Part shown: in pieces, positions 36,592 to 47,125 of the stretch | Layout of the letters: each line of letters opens with the position of its first letter | Position numbering within the stretch: the first letter of the stretch is position 1 | Assembly (NCBI RefSeq): GCF_003473485.1 | Contig: NC_053046.1 | Location: 9,124,001-9,188,000, forward strand | Direction of reading: 5' to 3' | Source of the DNA: Medicago truncatula | Taxonomy: Eukaryota; Streptophyta; Magnoliopsida; Fabales; Fabaceae | DNA: 64,000 bases | Position numbers and translations under genes: made by a program | Notes under the pieces: model-generated | Told to the model about the DNA's origin: nothing | The model's database searches: none | What the model saw: the letters and a program-made list of their open reading frames with translations, nothing else

Positions 36592-37053
36592 ATGGAGAAA
36601 CTGTTTAAGATTAAAACAACGTTCTTGAAGTTTCTATCTAAACAACCACCAGTGTCTTTAGCGGGATATCAGAACCCAACTCTTAGTCCTTGTCGATCAC
36701 CTACAACACATGTTTCATTATTCCCTAAGGAAGCTAGAAGAAAGCACAAAAGGGGAATTAGTTTTAGTCCAAAAGAACCCACTTCTCCCAAAGTCTCGTG
36801 CATGGGTGAAATTAAGAGCAAGAAGAAGAAGAAAAAGAAGGAGAAGAAGTTACATAAAGGGATTCAGAATGTTGTTCCAAACAAAAACGTTCTGCTTTGG
36901 ATTTCTAAGGGAAGTTATGAGGGAGGGAGACAAGGTGGGAAAGAGAAGGAATCAGCTATAGTGAGTGTTCCTCCAACGTTGAATTCTATGAAGAAATTTA
37001 CTAGTGGGAGAGGATCGTTGTGTGATTTTGATGCAACACTATCTGAAAGGTGA
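36592..37053 (+). CDS. Basic protein, At1g76070 / syringolide-induced 14-1-1-like
   Basis: A single-exon 153-residue basic protein. Conserved words I recall from this plant family are EARRKHKRGISF, then KEPTSPKVSCMGEIK, followed by a lysine run (KSKKKKKKKEKK). The soybean member was described as elicitor (syringolide)-induced; the molecular function is unknown to me. No signal peptide or membrane span is present, and the lysine run could serve as a nuclear localisation signal. A TATA box lies about 90 bp upstream. A degenerate piece of a related gene may be present at 41878-42060. The stop TGA is at 37051-37053, directly before a poly-T run. Confidence 0.8.
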   Translation: MEKLFKIKTTFLKFLSKQPPVSLAGYQNPTLSPCRSPTTHVSLFPKEARRKHKRGISFSPKEPTSPKVSCMGEIKSKKKKKKKEKKLHKGIQNVVPNKNVLLWISKGSYEGGRQGGKEKESAIVSVPPTLNSMKKFTSGRGSLCDFDATLSER

Positions 37054-39055
37054 ATGCAACAATTTTTTTTTTTTTTTTTTATGTAATAAGAATGTAACTT
37101 TCATTTATAGTGCATCTATAGCAAAGATGAATTTATTATGACTGTTTTTGTTGGTATGAAATTTAATGATTGATTTAGTCAGGGCCAAAATATATATATA
37201 TTTTAATTAGTTTTGATTTTAGAAGGGTATGCTTTTCATGGAGGTTCATAAAAAGCATATGATGTAATTAAGGTGATTGTTTAATTCCATTTTCATTACT
37301 AAAAAGATTTCTATGTTTTTAGAAGTGCACAATCAGACAATACAAAATGTTCTTCAACCACGCATTCAAACGTACAAATGTAGGAGGTGGGAGAAGAGCC
37401 CCACAATGAAACAAGTTTTAATATTGGTTGATCTGTTCCTACATTTGAGTTTGAGTCTTAATCAAGTTCTTTGAAATACTTTTCAGGCAAAAGTGACTTT
37501 AAATAATGTACACTTCCACAAATTATGTAAGAAAATGGTTAGTACAGTTTTTGGCTTCATAAAAAACAATTCCCGGACACTATTGCTACCATTCTCAACT
37601 AGTACAAGACAGTACAATTATATCTAACAAGTGTGGAAAAACTATTTCTTAAAAAAAACTGTTATTATAAGAGGAAATCTAAGTCTACGTCTATTAAGAG
37701 TTTGCTTATTCCAGAATTTGGGAGAATACTTTTGCAACTATTTTGTGTGTTTTTCTGAAGAAAAACTAATAATTGATTAAAACCGCATATGATTATCCAA
37801 TGAGTGTGACTTGGTTGATTAAATATGGTCAAATGCATTTAAAGGTCTTTTAAATTTTTTCGTTTTTCCCAAACAAATCTCAAATATGTGTTAAAATATG
37901 TTGCTACATTTCTTTTATAGATTATTTTTTTTAAAGCTGTAATAACAAACAAATACAATCCTAAAACTTAAAAGTGATTATTTTTTTTTTTTAAAAAAAC
38001 ATGATTTGTTCAAGTGATTTTTTCTTAAAAAAATGTAACAAACTGATTTTTTTTTCCTTTTGGTCAAATAGGTGGCATTTAGTATGGGAAAGGGAAGTTG
38101 TTTCCCACCATGGGAAAGCTATTTTATACCACTTGATTAACTTGGAACACTGATTTAATCATAGACTACCCACACCATATCTTGTTTACTTTGTCTTCAA
38201 CCTCATGGGATTGAAATTAACCCAGTCCATCATTTTCTTTACTGCTCAGAACAACACAAATTCATACTAATTTTTTTCCTCTCCCAATTGTTTCAAAAAA
38301 GACTTATTCAAACTAATTATTTATTTATTTATCAACAACTAATTTAAAAAAAAAAAAACAAACATCAAAATCAAAATTACTCAGAAGCAGATCTGGGTAT
38401 AAAAAATAAGTAGTTTGAATATGTGATGATGAAAGAAAAGTCGAACCAGATTTAATTTTTGTATGTGTGATGATGCCGAATTTACATATAGAAATAATAA
38501 TAATAAAAATATTGGTTTCTTGATTACATATAACTCGAGGAGACGTGTTTTCCATATTTGTGGAGATTTATTGGAGTTTGATTCATCTATGATTTATTAT
38601 TGGAGTTTGATTCATCTATATTATTGGTACAAATGCTTATAAGTTTGCTGATGGTGACATCATAGTCCCTCCTTGTTTCCAAAACTCGACTCAGTTTGTC
38701 CAAATTTGAGTAGTAAGTTTGTGTTCTTTCGATTGAAAAGTAAGACCGAGATGGAAGATGAAAAGAGTGGTGGTGGAATGGAGAAGAGAGAATGCTAGAT
38801 GGATTACACAGTGTAGACAGACTATCTTAAAATTTGTATTCCGCTTTAATCTAACCGTCCAAAAAAACTTTTTCAACGGTGGAAAACAACTTTGCTTTCC
38901 CATACTAAACCTCACTCTTGTGGAAAATGTAACATGTGGAAAATTTTATTCGGACACTGCATGAAAAATCTCGGGGTTCCTTTTTTCCCTCCTAACAAAT
39001 ATAAAAACATGATTGCATAAAAGAGTCTACGCCCATTCATTGTATCACAAACTCA
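37054..39055. other. Intergenic DNA, no gene seen
   Basis: AT-rich spacer with homopolymer runs. A small direct repeat at about 38570-38625 repeats TATTGGAGTTTGATTCATCT. Shadow frames only. Confidence 0.55.
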
Positions 39056-41293
39056 ATGAAACTTAACATTGGAACAAGATCAACACTTGAACAATCAAAA
39101 AATGTCTTCAACCAAAACAAAAAAATTATCTATTTAGGAAAACAAGGAAAAATTGATGAAGCCAAAAGAGTATTCTCAAACGTGATACACAAAAACCATG
39201 CAACATACAATTCCATGGTAACTGTGTTTGCGAAAAATGGTCGAGTTAGTGATGCACGCCAACTGTTTGATAAAATGTCTCAAAGAAATCTTGTTTCCTG
39301 GAACACCATGATTGCTGGATATCTTCATAATAACATGGTTGAAGAAGCCCATAAGTTGTTTGATTTAATGGCGGAACGAGATAATTTTTCGTGGGCTTTG
39401 ATGATAACTTGTTACACGCGTAAAGGGATGCTTGAAAAAGCTAGAGAGTTGTTCGAGTTGGTTCCTGACAAATTGGATACTGCTTGTTGGAATGCGATGA
39501 TTGCGGGGTATGCGAAAAAGGGTCGGTTTGATGATGCTGAGAAAGTATTTGAAAAGATGCCGGTGAAGGATTTGGTTTCTTATAATTCTATGTTGGCGGG
39601 TTATACACAGAATGGGAAAATGGGTTTGGCTATGAAGTTTTTTGAGAGGATGGCTGAGAGGAATGTGGTTTCGTGGAATTTGATGGTGGCTGGGTTTGTT
39701 AATAATTGTGATTTGGGTTCTGCTTGGGAGTTGTTTGAGAAGATTCCAGATCCTAATGCTGTTTCTTGGGTTACAATGTTGTGCGGGTTTGCTAGACATG
39801 GAAAGATTGTAGAGGCTAGGAAACTCTTTGACAGGATGCCGTGTAAGAATGTGGTTTCTTGGAATGCGATGATTGCAGCCTATGTCCAAGACTTACAAAT
39901 TGATGAAGCTGTTAAGCTGTTTAAAGAAACGCCGTATAAAGATTGTGTATCGTGGACTACAATGATCAATGGGTATGTTCGGGTTGGTAAGCTTGATGAA
40001 GCACGGGAAGTTTACAATCAGATGCCTTACAAAGACGTGGCAGCAAAAACAGCTTTGATGTCGGGATTAATACAGAATGGAAGGATTGATGAGGCTAGTC
40101 AAGTTTTCAGTCAACTCAATAAACGTGATGCTATTTGTTGGAACAGCATGATTGCAGGCTATTGTCAGAGTGGAAGAATGAGTGAAGCTCTCAATCTATT
40201 TAGACAAATGCCTGTAAAGAATGCTGTTTCGTGGAATACTATGATTTCTGGATATGCTCAGGCAGGAGAGATGGATAGAGCAACAGAGATATTTGAGGCC
40301 ATGGGGGTGAGGAATGTTATTTCCTGGAATTCTCTTATTACAGGTTTTCTTCAAAATGGTTTATACTTGGATGCTCTTAAGAGTTTGGTATTGATGGGGC
40401 AGGAAGGAAAGAAGCCGGATCAATCAACTTTTGCATGTTCCTTAAGTTCATGTGCTAATCTTGCTGCTTTGCAAGTAGGCAAGCAGCTCCATGAGTTGAT
40501 CCTGAAAAGTGGTTATATAAATGATTTATTTGTTAGCAATGCTCTGATTGCCATGTATGCAAAATGCGGAGGAGTACAAAGTGCTGAAAAAGTGTTTAAA
40601 GATATTGAAGGTGTTGATCTTATTTCTTGGAATTCCTTGATTTCGGGCTATGCTTTGAATGGATATGCAAATGAGGCATTTTGGGCCTTTGAACAAATGT
40701 CATCAGAGGGGACGGTTCCTGACGAGGTTACCTTTATTGGGATGTTGTCAGCTTGCAGTCATGCCGGTTTAACCAATCAGGGTGTGGATTTATTTAAATG
40801 CATGATTGAAGGTTTTGCTATTGAACCCTTGGCTGAACACTACAGCTGCCTAGTTGACTTGCTTGGCCGCATGGGTAGGTTAGAGGAAGCGTTCAACATA
40901 GTTAGGGGGATGAAAGTGAAAGCAAATGCTGGATTATGGGGTTCGCTGCTTGCGGCTTGTCGTGTACATAAGAACATGGAACTTGGTAAAATTGCTGCCT
41001 TGAGGCTTTTAGAACTTGAACCACATAATGCCTCTAATTATATTACTTTGTCAAACATGCATGCTGAGGCTGGAAGGTGGGAGGATGTTGAGAGATTAAG
41101 GGTGCTAATGAGGGAGAGAAGAGCTGGAAAGCTACCTGGCTGCAGTTGGATTGAAGTACAAAATCAGATACAAAATTTTGTCTCAGACGATCCAGGGAAG
41201 CTGAGAACCGAAAGTATTAAGATTATACTGAATACTTTATCTGCACACATGAGAGACAAGTGTAACATATCCGACATGAAATCAGTTTTCTGA
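39056..41293 (+). CDS. Pentatricopeptide repeat protein, PLS class, E/E+ type
   Basis: An intronless 745-residue PPR protein, most like the At4g02750 type. Tandem 31-36-residue motifs fill about residues 28-600, with typical words such as ATYNSMVTVFAKNGRVSDAR, NLVSWNTMIAGY and NVVSWNAMIAAYV. The later part has longer L and S motifs (PDQSTFACSLSSCANLAALQ, PDEVTFIGMLSACSHAGL). It ends with an E motif (GLWGSLLAACRVHKNMELGK) and an E+ like region (LPGCSWIEVQNQIQNFV). The DYW deaminase domain that often follows is missing; the frame ends about 40 residues later. PLS-class proteins usually act in organelle RNA editing, and E/E+ members without DYW are thought to recruit the deaminase in trans. The N-terminus (MKLNIGTRSTLEQSKNVFNQ) could be a weak organelle-targeting peptide. 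Confidence 0.92.
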   Translation: MKLNIGTRSTLEQSKNVFNQNKKIIYLGKQGKIDEAKRVFSNVIHKNHATYNSMVTVFAKNGRVSDARQLFDKMSQRNLVSWNTMIAGYLHNNMVEEAHKLFDLMAERDNFSWALMITCYTRKGMLEKARELFELVPDKLDTACWNAMIAGYAKKGRFDDAEKVFEKMPVKDLVSYNSMLAGYTQNGKMGLAMKFFERMAERNVVSWNLMVAGFVNNCDLGSAWELFEKIPDPNAVSWVTMLCGFARHGKIVEARKLFDRMPCKNVVSWNAMIAAYVQDLQIDEAVKLFKETPYKDCVSWTTMINGYVRVGKLDEAREVYNQMPYKDVAAKTALMSGLIQNGRIDEASQVFSQLNKRDAICWNSMIAGYCQSGRMSEALNLFRQMPVKNAVSWNTMISGYAQAGEMDRATEIFEAMGVRNVISWNSLITGFLQNGLYLDALKSLVLMGQEGKKPDQSTFACSLSSCANLAALQVGKQLHELILKSGYINDLFVSNALIAMYAKCGGVQSAEKVFKDIEGVDLISWNSLISGYALNGYANEAFWAFEQMSSEGTVPDEVTFIGMLSACSHAGLTNQGVDLFKCMIEGFAIEPLAEHYSCLVDLLGRMGRLEEAFNIVRGMKVKANAGLWGSLLAACRVHKNMELGKIAALRLLELEPHNASNYITLSNMHAEAGRWEDVERLRVLMRERRAGKLPGCSWIEVQNQIQNFVSDDPGKLRTESIKIILNTLSAHMRDKCNISDMKSVF

Positions 41294-42592
41294 CATATTA
41301 TGATTGGAGGCACTCTTAGTCTGGTCTCATCATCTTAGCTTTAAAGTAACATTGAAAAGGTTAATTCAAATACCTTTAAATGTTAGCATAGTGTGACAGT
41401 TGACGAGCACATATCAATGACGACTTCATTGATTCACATGTGTGCACCCTAATTATACATATACCAATTACCAACTCTCTTGAAATGGTGATCTTTCTAA
41501 ATTGACTTCATTGATTTTTGATAGAAGAAATACAAATGACCTCTTCTCTCACTGGTGTCCAATGAAAGTTTAACATGCAGATCTTCAGCAGTGCTTTGCA
41601 TTCAAGCTGTGCAAGAGAATATTGAACCAAAGAGTCTAGGGGACATTACTTTAGAAGCCCCTTGTAGGGTTCGATTTGGTGTAATCTCCTTGTTTGGTGA
41701 ATTTTACATTGCACTAATAATGTTGGTCCTTTGATGTGGTTGCTGCAGTATTATGTCTCCTCTTGTAGAGCATGTTGCTCAGTTGACTAGTTCCCAAAGG
41801 CTACTTTCTTAACCGCCCTTCTCAACTTCAAATGGGCTTCACTATGGACTCTACGATGATGCCTTTAAGGCTGCCTGTTGGCATTGTCTTTAAGATCTAA
41901 TTGCAACTTCTCAAAGGTTCCGTTTACGTCATCGCTCTCCAGAATTGTTCGACGAAAGCACAAAGGTGGAAGCTTAGGTGCAAAAGAGACAGCCTCTCTC
42001 ACAGTCTTGTTGTGCATGGTTCAAGTTCAAGCAAAAACAACCAGGCCCAAAAACATTGTAAGGTATAAGGTTTTAGTAACCCTCCTAACTGCAAAAAATG
42101 CCTCATTAGCATATATAATAAGTTTTGATTCAATAATATATGTAGACTTGATTCAAAATTTCTCTTTGATATAGTTTGATATTCTCCTGGTCCATTAGTA
42201 TAGATTCCAGGCTTAGAGAATAAAAATGAATTGGTAATGACTCCATTCTCTAATTATTTGGTGTGCTTAGAAGGAGTGAAAAGGAATGGAAGATACCCAA
42301 AGTTAAAGCACATTCCTTGTTTAATGACAACTTTATCAATGTGCAGGATATAATTTGGATGGAATTCATTATTATTATGATTTTCATTTCATTTCAAGGC
42401 GAAAAAAATAAATAAATTATATTTGTTGAAAGCTATATCACATGAATTTATTTGTTTCTGACGCACCCACTCACCTACCTACCGTGACAAAGTTTGTTTG
42501 TAAATTTGAGTCACTACAAATTTGATATCTATTCTAGTTGTGAAAAATTAAAATAGGATGGTACAAAATTTTTAAGTCACAACCACAGTTTT
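41294..42592. other. Intergenic DNA between PPR gene and PLD fragment
   Basis: Holds the possible 14-1-1-like relic at 41878-42060 and otherwise AT-rich spacer. No complete gene. Confidence 0.5.
41878..42060 (+). pseudogene. Possible relic of an At1g76070 / 14-1-1-like gene
   Basis: The frame reads VRRKHKGGSLGAKETASLTV followed by LLCMVQVQAKTT. This lines up with ARRKHKRGISFSPKEPTSPK VSCMGEIKSKKK of the gene at 36592-37053 at about the same spacing, with many substitutions. The rest of the family signature is not seen. The match is short and could be chance. Confidence 0.35.
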
Positions 42593-44075
42593 TGTGCAGA
42601 CTGGAGTGATGGAGACTCATGATGAGCTGTGATATGGTTGAGTTGAGTGGTTTTATGTCTTTTGAGATAAACCCTGTAGTGAAACTGCTTCTGGTATGGT
42701 ATTATGCAGGTTGTTGGAACCGTCTTCACACACCACCAAAAATGTGTTATTGTGGACGCACAAGCTGCTGGTAATAACAGAAGGGTAGCTACTTTTATAG
42801 GAGGTCTTGATCTCTGTGATGGTTACTATGACACACCTGAGCATCGGCTTTTTCGTGATGTTGATACTGTATTTGCCGGTGATTTCCACAATCCTACATT
42901 TCCTGTAAGCTGTCTTCCCAATTGGACATATTAACAGTGCACTTTTATTTTATTTTATTGGGATTCTATACATTCATGTATAAACTCTTTCAATAGAATG
43001 TTTTCTGGTTACGTTATTCATTATATCTTGTAAAATTTGTTTCCATTTTGTAGATTTTACGAGATACGCCTTGTAGACTTTGATTATGATTTGTCCACCA
43101 AATATGTACTAGCTTTTGAATAAAATCTATATTATGTGTTATCATTGATAATTTCTTAGTGAACCCTAGTTACAAGGTTGAATTGGACGGATGCATGATT
43201 AGGTTGTATGGTAACTCTAATTTAGTGACAGTAAAGTTGGTTGATTGTTTTGTCACCAAGGATATTGAACATAATAGAATTTATCTATTGTAATATTATA
43301 TGTGATGTCTTAGTATAGCACCTATAGTGTGGGATCATAAGAACCACACCGTCGCTATCTAACATTCGGATTTGTTACCACTTACCAGAACAATCTCTGA
43401 CTGCACTTCCCAGACAAGACAAAGTTCTTTTTTTTTTAATGGCAACAAGACAAAGTTCTATTGCCACAGATAGTCCTTTCTGCCACGTGGCCACCATGTA
43501 AGGGGTGCCTCATGATGTTCTTGGAGAGCTGAGCTCGAAGCTATCTTGGCTCTTGAGTTGGCTTAGGTTGTGCTTTTGTTCCAATATTTTAAGTATTAAA
43601 TGACAAAGCGTCAAATTCTGAGATTAAATTTTGTTTAGAGTAATCTAATTGTGTTGTCTACTTCCAAATAGCAATGTAGAACAATCTGTTTTTTACGCAC
43701 ATTCTAGAATGATCTTAGTTATCAAACTTATTGGACCTAGTCTGATGGTTGAATGTAAGGGAGGAACCAATTATAATTGTTAGCTCCCAATAGGGGTTTG
43801 TTCAAATTCCGGTTGGCAAGAGTGCTATAGTATACTATAGTGTTGCTCTAGCGACTATATCACAATATTTTGTACTAAATGGCTCGCAGAACAATGACAA
43901 TTTGTTCAAAATTCGCTATGCAATAGCGCTATAGCTCCACTATTTAACAAAACTGGTATCACTATTGCATATCTATGGATTATTAGTAAGAAAGCCAGTT
44001 CTGCAGTTCTTCTTAGCTATCAATCTGCAGTTCTTCTTAGCTACCAATATGTTGTAGGAAATACAATTCTTCTTA
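42593..44075 (+). pseudogene. Partial duplicate of PLD delta (exon 2 start, exon 3, introns 2-3)
   Basis: Matches PLD DNA at 48283-50030. It contains the end of intron 1, the first 27 or so bases of exon 2 (ACTGGAGTGATGGAGACTCA), a junction that skips about 375 bp, the end of intron 2, a full exon 3 (about 42710-42904) and most of intron 3. The exon 3 copy keeps both splice sites, an open frame and the first HKD motif ([10 protein letters not shown]). It differs from the parent by only a few residues ([16 protein letters not shown] against [16 protein letters not shown]). The intron parts also match closely with small indels. No promoter, C2 domain or second HKD motif is present, so it is a fossil fragment. 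Confidence 0.9.
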
Positions 44076-45870
44076 CTATCAAAACACATATCCAAAGCAT
44101 TTTGAGGCTACTTCTGGTCATTTAAATAGCAAGAGCTGAGAAATATAGCAGTAAATGAAGTTGTTGAAAGATGAATGAATTAAAATGCTGATGACCTTCG
44201 ATGGATACATATCATGGTTTGTAGTAAGCATGGCTCAATTTCTTAGATAGCAATGAATATATAAAGTTCTGATAGTTATACATTAGGATCCGAAGAAAAA
44301 ATACTAAATCAGCACTCCTAAAGACAAAAAAATACTAAATCATTGCTTATAGTTATACATTAGGTTTGTAATGAGATGCTTATAGTCACTTACTTCACAG
44401 GAGATATAAGCAAGTTGTAAGAATTCTATTTTTCTGCAAAAAGAAAATTAAGACCTTTGTTTGAAGGCTAATTGATGGAGCAACCAAATCAGTGCCAAAA
44501 TTTGATGCTTTCCACACCAAAAGATTGGTCCATAAATCTGAACAATACCAATCACATGATGGTTATTCCTTAGGTTTTTAGAGAGAAAATCATACTTAAA
44601 CACAATCATATACTTAACTTAACAAATTTGAATGCAGTACAGTTTTGATCCAAAAGTTGGAAATTGGTAAATTATAGTATTTCTTTAAATATTTATTGAA
44701 GAAAAAAAAATTAAATTTCAATGGCCAAGATCTCTGTAGTTTACAGTAAAACTGTATAGGATCTGGATTCATATTGATTCACTTTTTACTTGGCAACTTT
44801 TTTGTTGGGATCTAACAAGGAAATGAAGTTTTAGGCATTTGGGGAGGCAAGTGTGTGCTTTTTGTATCATTGCATTGCATTTCTAACTGAAAAAGACAAT
44901 GTTGAAAGTTATTTATTTCCTTCAAGGTATATATGCCTTGATACCAGGGAGATGCTGCAACTTAAGTCCAACATCCCAAGATAACGTTGGCTTGCTTCTT
45001 AAGTCATTAAACCTACTTTCCAGCTTCCTTTCCAAGCAATATCATGTTCTTTTTGGGCTGCTTTACGCGATAACGATTGTTTGGATCTACGCAAGTAGCA
45101 AGGAAAGAAAATATGAGGATGGAAAATGGCGGGGGATATGGTCATTTATTATGATTTCAAATGTCATGTGAAAAGGGAGGGGGAAAAGAAAATCATGACA
45201 TTACTGTTTACCCTCACAAATAACTCTAATATAATGATGTAAAAGGTGCCTTGCAAATAAATTAATGACTTTGGTCCTTTTGGTAATCATTGATGCAATG
45301 AATGAATATCCAGTTGCTGTGATTGTAATTAGCATTAAATAAAAACCACTGACAATATTGAGATCTTAAGCCATTTTCTAGTACAGCATAATTCCTCCTT
45401 TAACTTGTTACTTTTTCCCTTTGTCCAATGGTTTTATATCTTTCACCAACAATATCTTTTGAATACTTAATCAAAGACATTACACCAAAAATACCTTTGT
45501 GCCACTCACCCTAAACCAACAACAAATGTGTAACTGCACCATTGTTGTTGACCTTCATTAAAGTTCCCATATCCCTTTAATTTCTCCCATAATTTGGATG
45601 TGTCCCATCAGTTTAAAGAACATCCAACTTTCTGTAGTGACAAGAAGGAGAAAAGCCCGTATGCACCGCTGCCATAAGAAGTTGGAGAATGACTGTTTTA
45701 ACTTATATTTAAGTTATCATTCTTAGTCGATTTTGTTCCACTGAGCTACTGCAAGAGTAATAAATTTGAGACATTAATTGTTGAAGCAGTCAAATGGGAA
45801 TATTTACAAAAACCTAGTATAATTTATGAAAGATACCAACATATTCATACAATTAATGTAAGAAATTAAC
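44076..45870. other. Intergenic DNA, no gene seen
   Basis: AT-rich spacer. An open frame at 44899-45171 (90 residues with hydrophobic stretches) has no family resemblance or gene context, so it is not called. Confidence 0.5.
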
Positions 45871-46197
45871 GGGTGTATGTTTGGATTCACGTTTGAAATT
45901 GACATATTCAGGCAAGATAAGATAGTTTTGGACAAAAAGTACACTTATCCAAATTACACTTATGTTTGATATATATGTGGATTTGTCAAAACAACATTGT
46001 GAATCGGGTGTAATTTTAAAAAATAACTCTTTATAGTTTTTGCAAAGTCACAGTGACATCATGATTTTGACAAGTCCACCTTATACCAAATATGCACAAT
46101 TTTTTTTTTTTTTTTTTTGCGTTGAATATGCACTTAGTAGAACAATTTGTCATTTATGTGAAATTTTTGGCCATAATGAAAATCTAAACATACACCC
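45871..46197. mobile_element. Tourist-like MITE, 327 bp
   Basis: Inverted ends GGGTGTATGTTTGGATT and (reverse) AATCTAAACATACACCC, 17 bp with one mismatch. The inside is AT-rich with a poly-T run. No clear target duplication was found, so assignment to Harbinger is by end sequence only. Confidence 0.7.
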
Positions 46198-46852
46198 AGT
46201 GTGAAGAGCCATTGTGAGACAACAAATAAGTGACCAAACTAAAATTTCCTCAAAAAAAAAAAAGCGATAAATCTTAATTTTTTTATTTCATGTTGCTCTA
46301 TTTTTAGTATAGTATAGTATAGCTAGTTGAATATGGCATCAAACATGCCCCATAGACCATAGTAAATGAATAATTTCCAAGAGTAAAACAATGACAATGT
46401 CCTCGTAATGGAATCCAAGGTCGTGGTAGGACACACGATGGGCTGTTCTTAGCCATTGAGGGTCGATAGACCCACGGACACACCCCCACTACCTTTATAT
46501 ATATTGCTATACCTACTACTCACCAGCAACCAACAAGTTTCATCTCTTCTTATCCAACAGCTTAGTACATCACAACACGATTAAGATTTGACTATACAAC
46601 AATAATTGATTATTGACGTTGCAAAAATCGATTTATTACTACATTCACCACAATCATAAGTTAATCACACATCTCATTTTGCATCGGCAATTCCGTTCCA
46701 CGTAGTATCACTAGATCTCAACATCGTAATCCACGTTACAACTTACAATAATGCAAAACAATTTTCCAATTAATCAACTGTAATAATAAATTAAAATTAA
46801 AATTCCCAAAAGAAGCAAGAAATCCTGTGAACAAGCCACGACACAAACAAAC

Positions 46853-46890
46853 AAAATCAAAATCAAAATCAAAATCAAAATCAAAATCCA
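46853..46890 (+). repeat. (AAAATC)n microsatellite upstream of PLD
   Basis: About six units of the hexamer, some 240 bp before the PLD start codon, probably in the promoter or 5' leader. Confidence 0.8.
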
Positions 46891-47125
46891 AAACCAAAAA
46901 ACACAGAAAAATTAAATAAATAAATAAAAACAACCCACGTTCACTCACTCACCTTCAAACTCAAACTGTTACGTTATACTTATTCCATTCCACTTCCTCT
47001 TTTACAAGCCATAATTGCTTTGCGTTGCGTTGCGTTGAAACAAAAGAGAAATTTTATAAAAACCTTTATCTTTATCTTTCTGTTTTCTTAGTTTTTAACG
47101 TTCACACGCGGCGCACGTTAACAAA

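Noticed and set aside
39365-39889. A 174-codon minus-strand frame inside the PPR gene
   Set aside because: Antisense shadow of the repeated PPR motifs.
44899-45171. A 90-codon frame with hydrophobic segments
   Set aside because: No similarity, no splice or promoter context, and located in repeat-bearing spacer.
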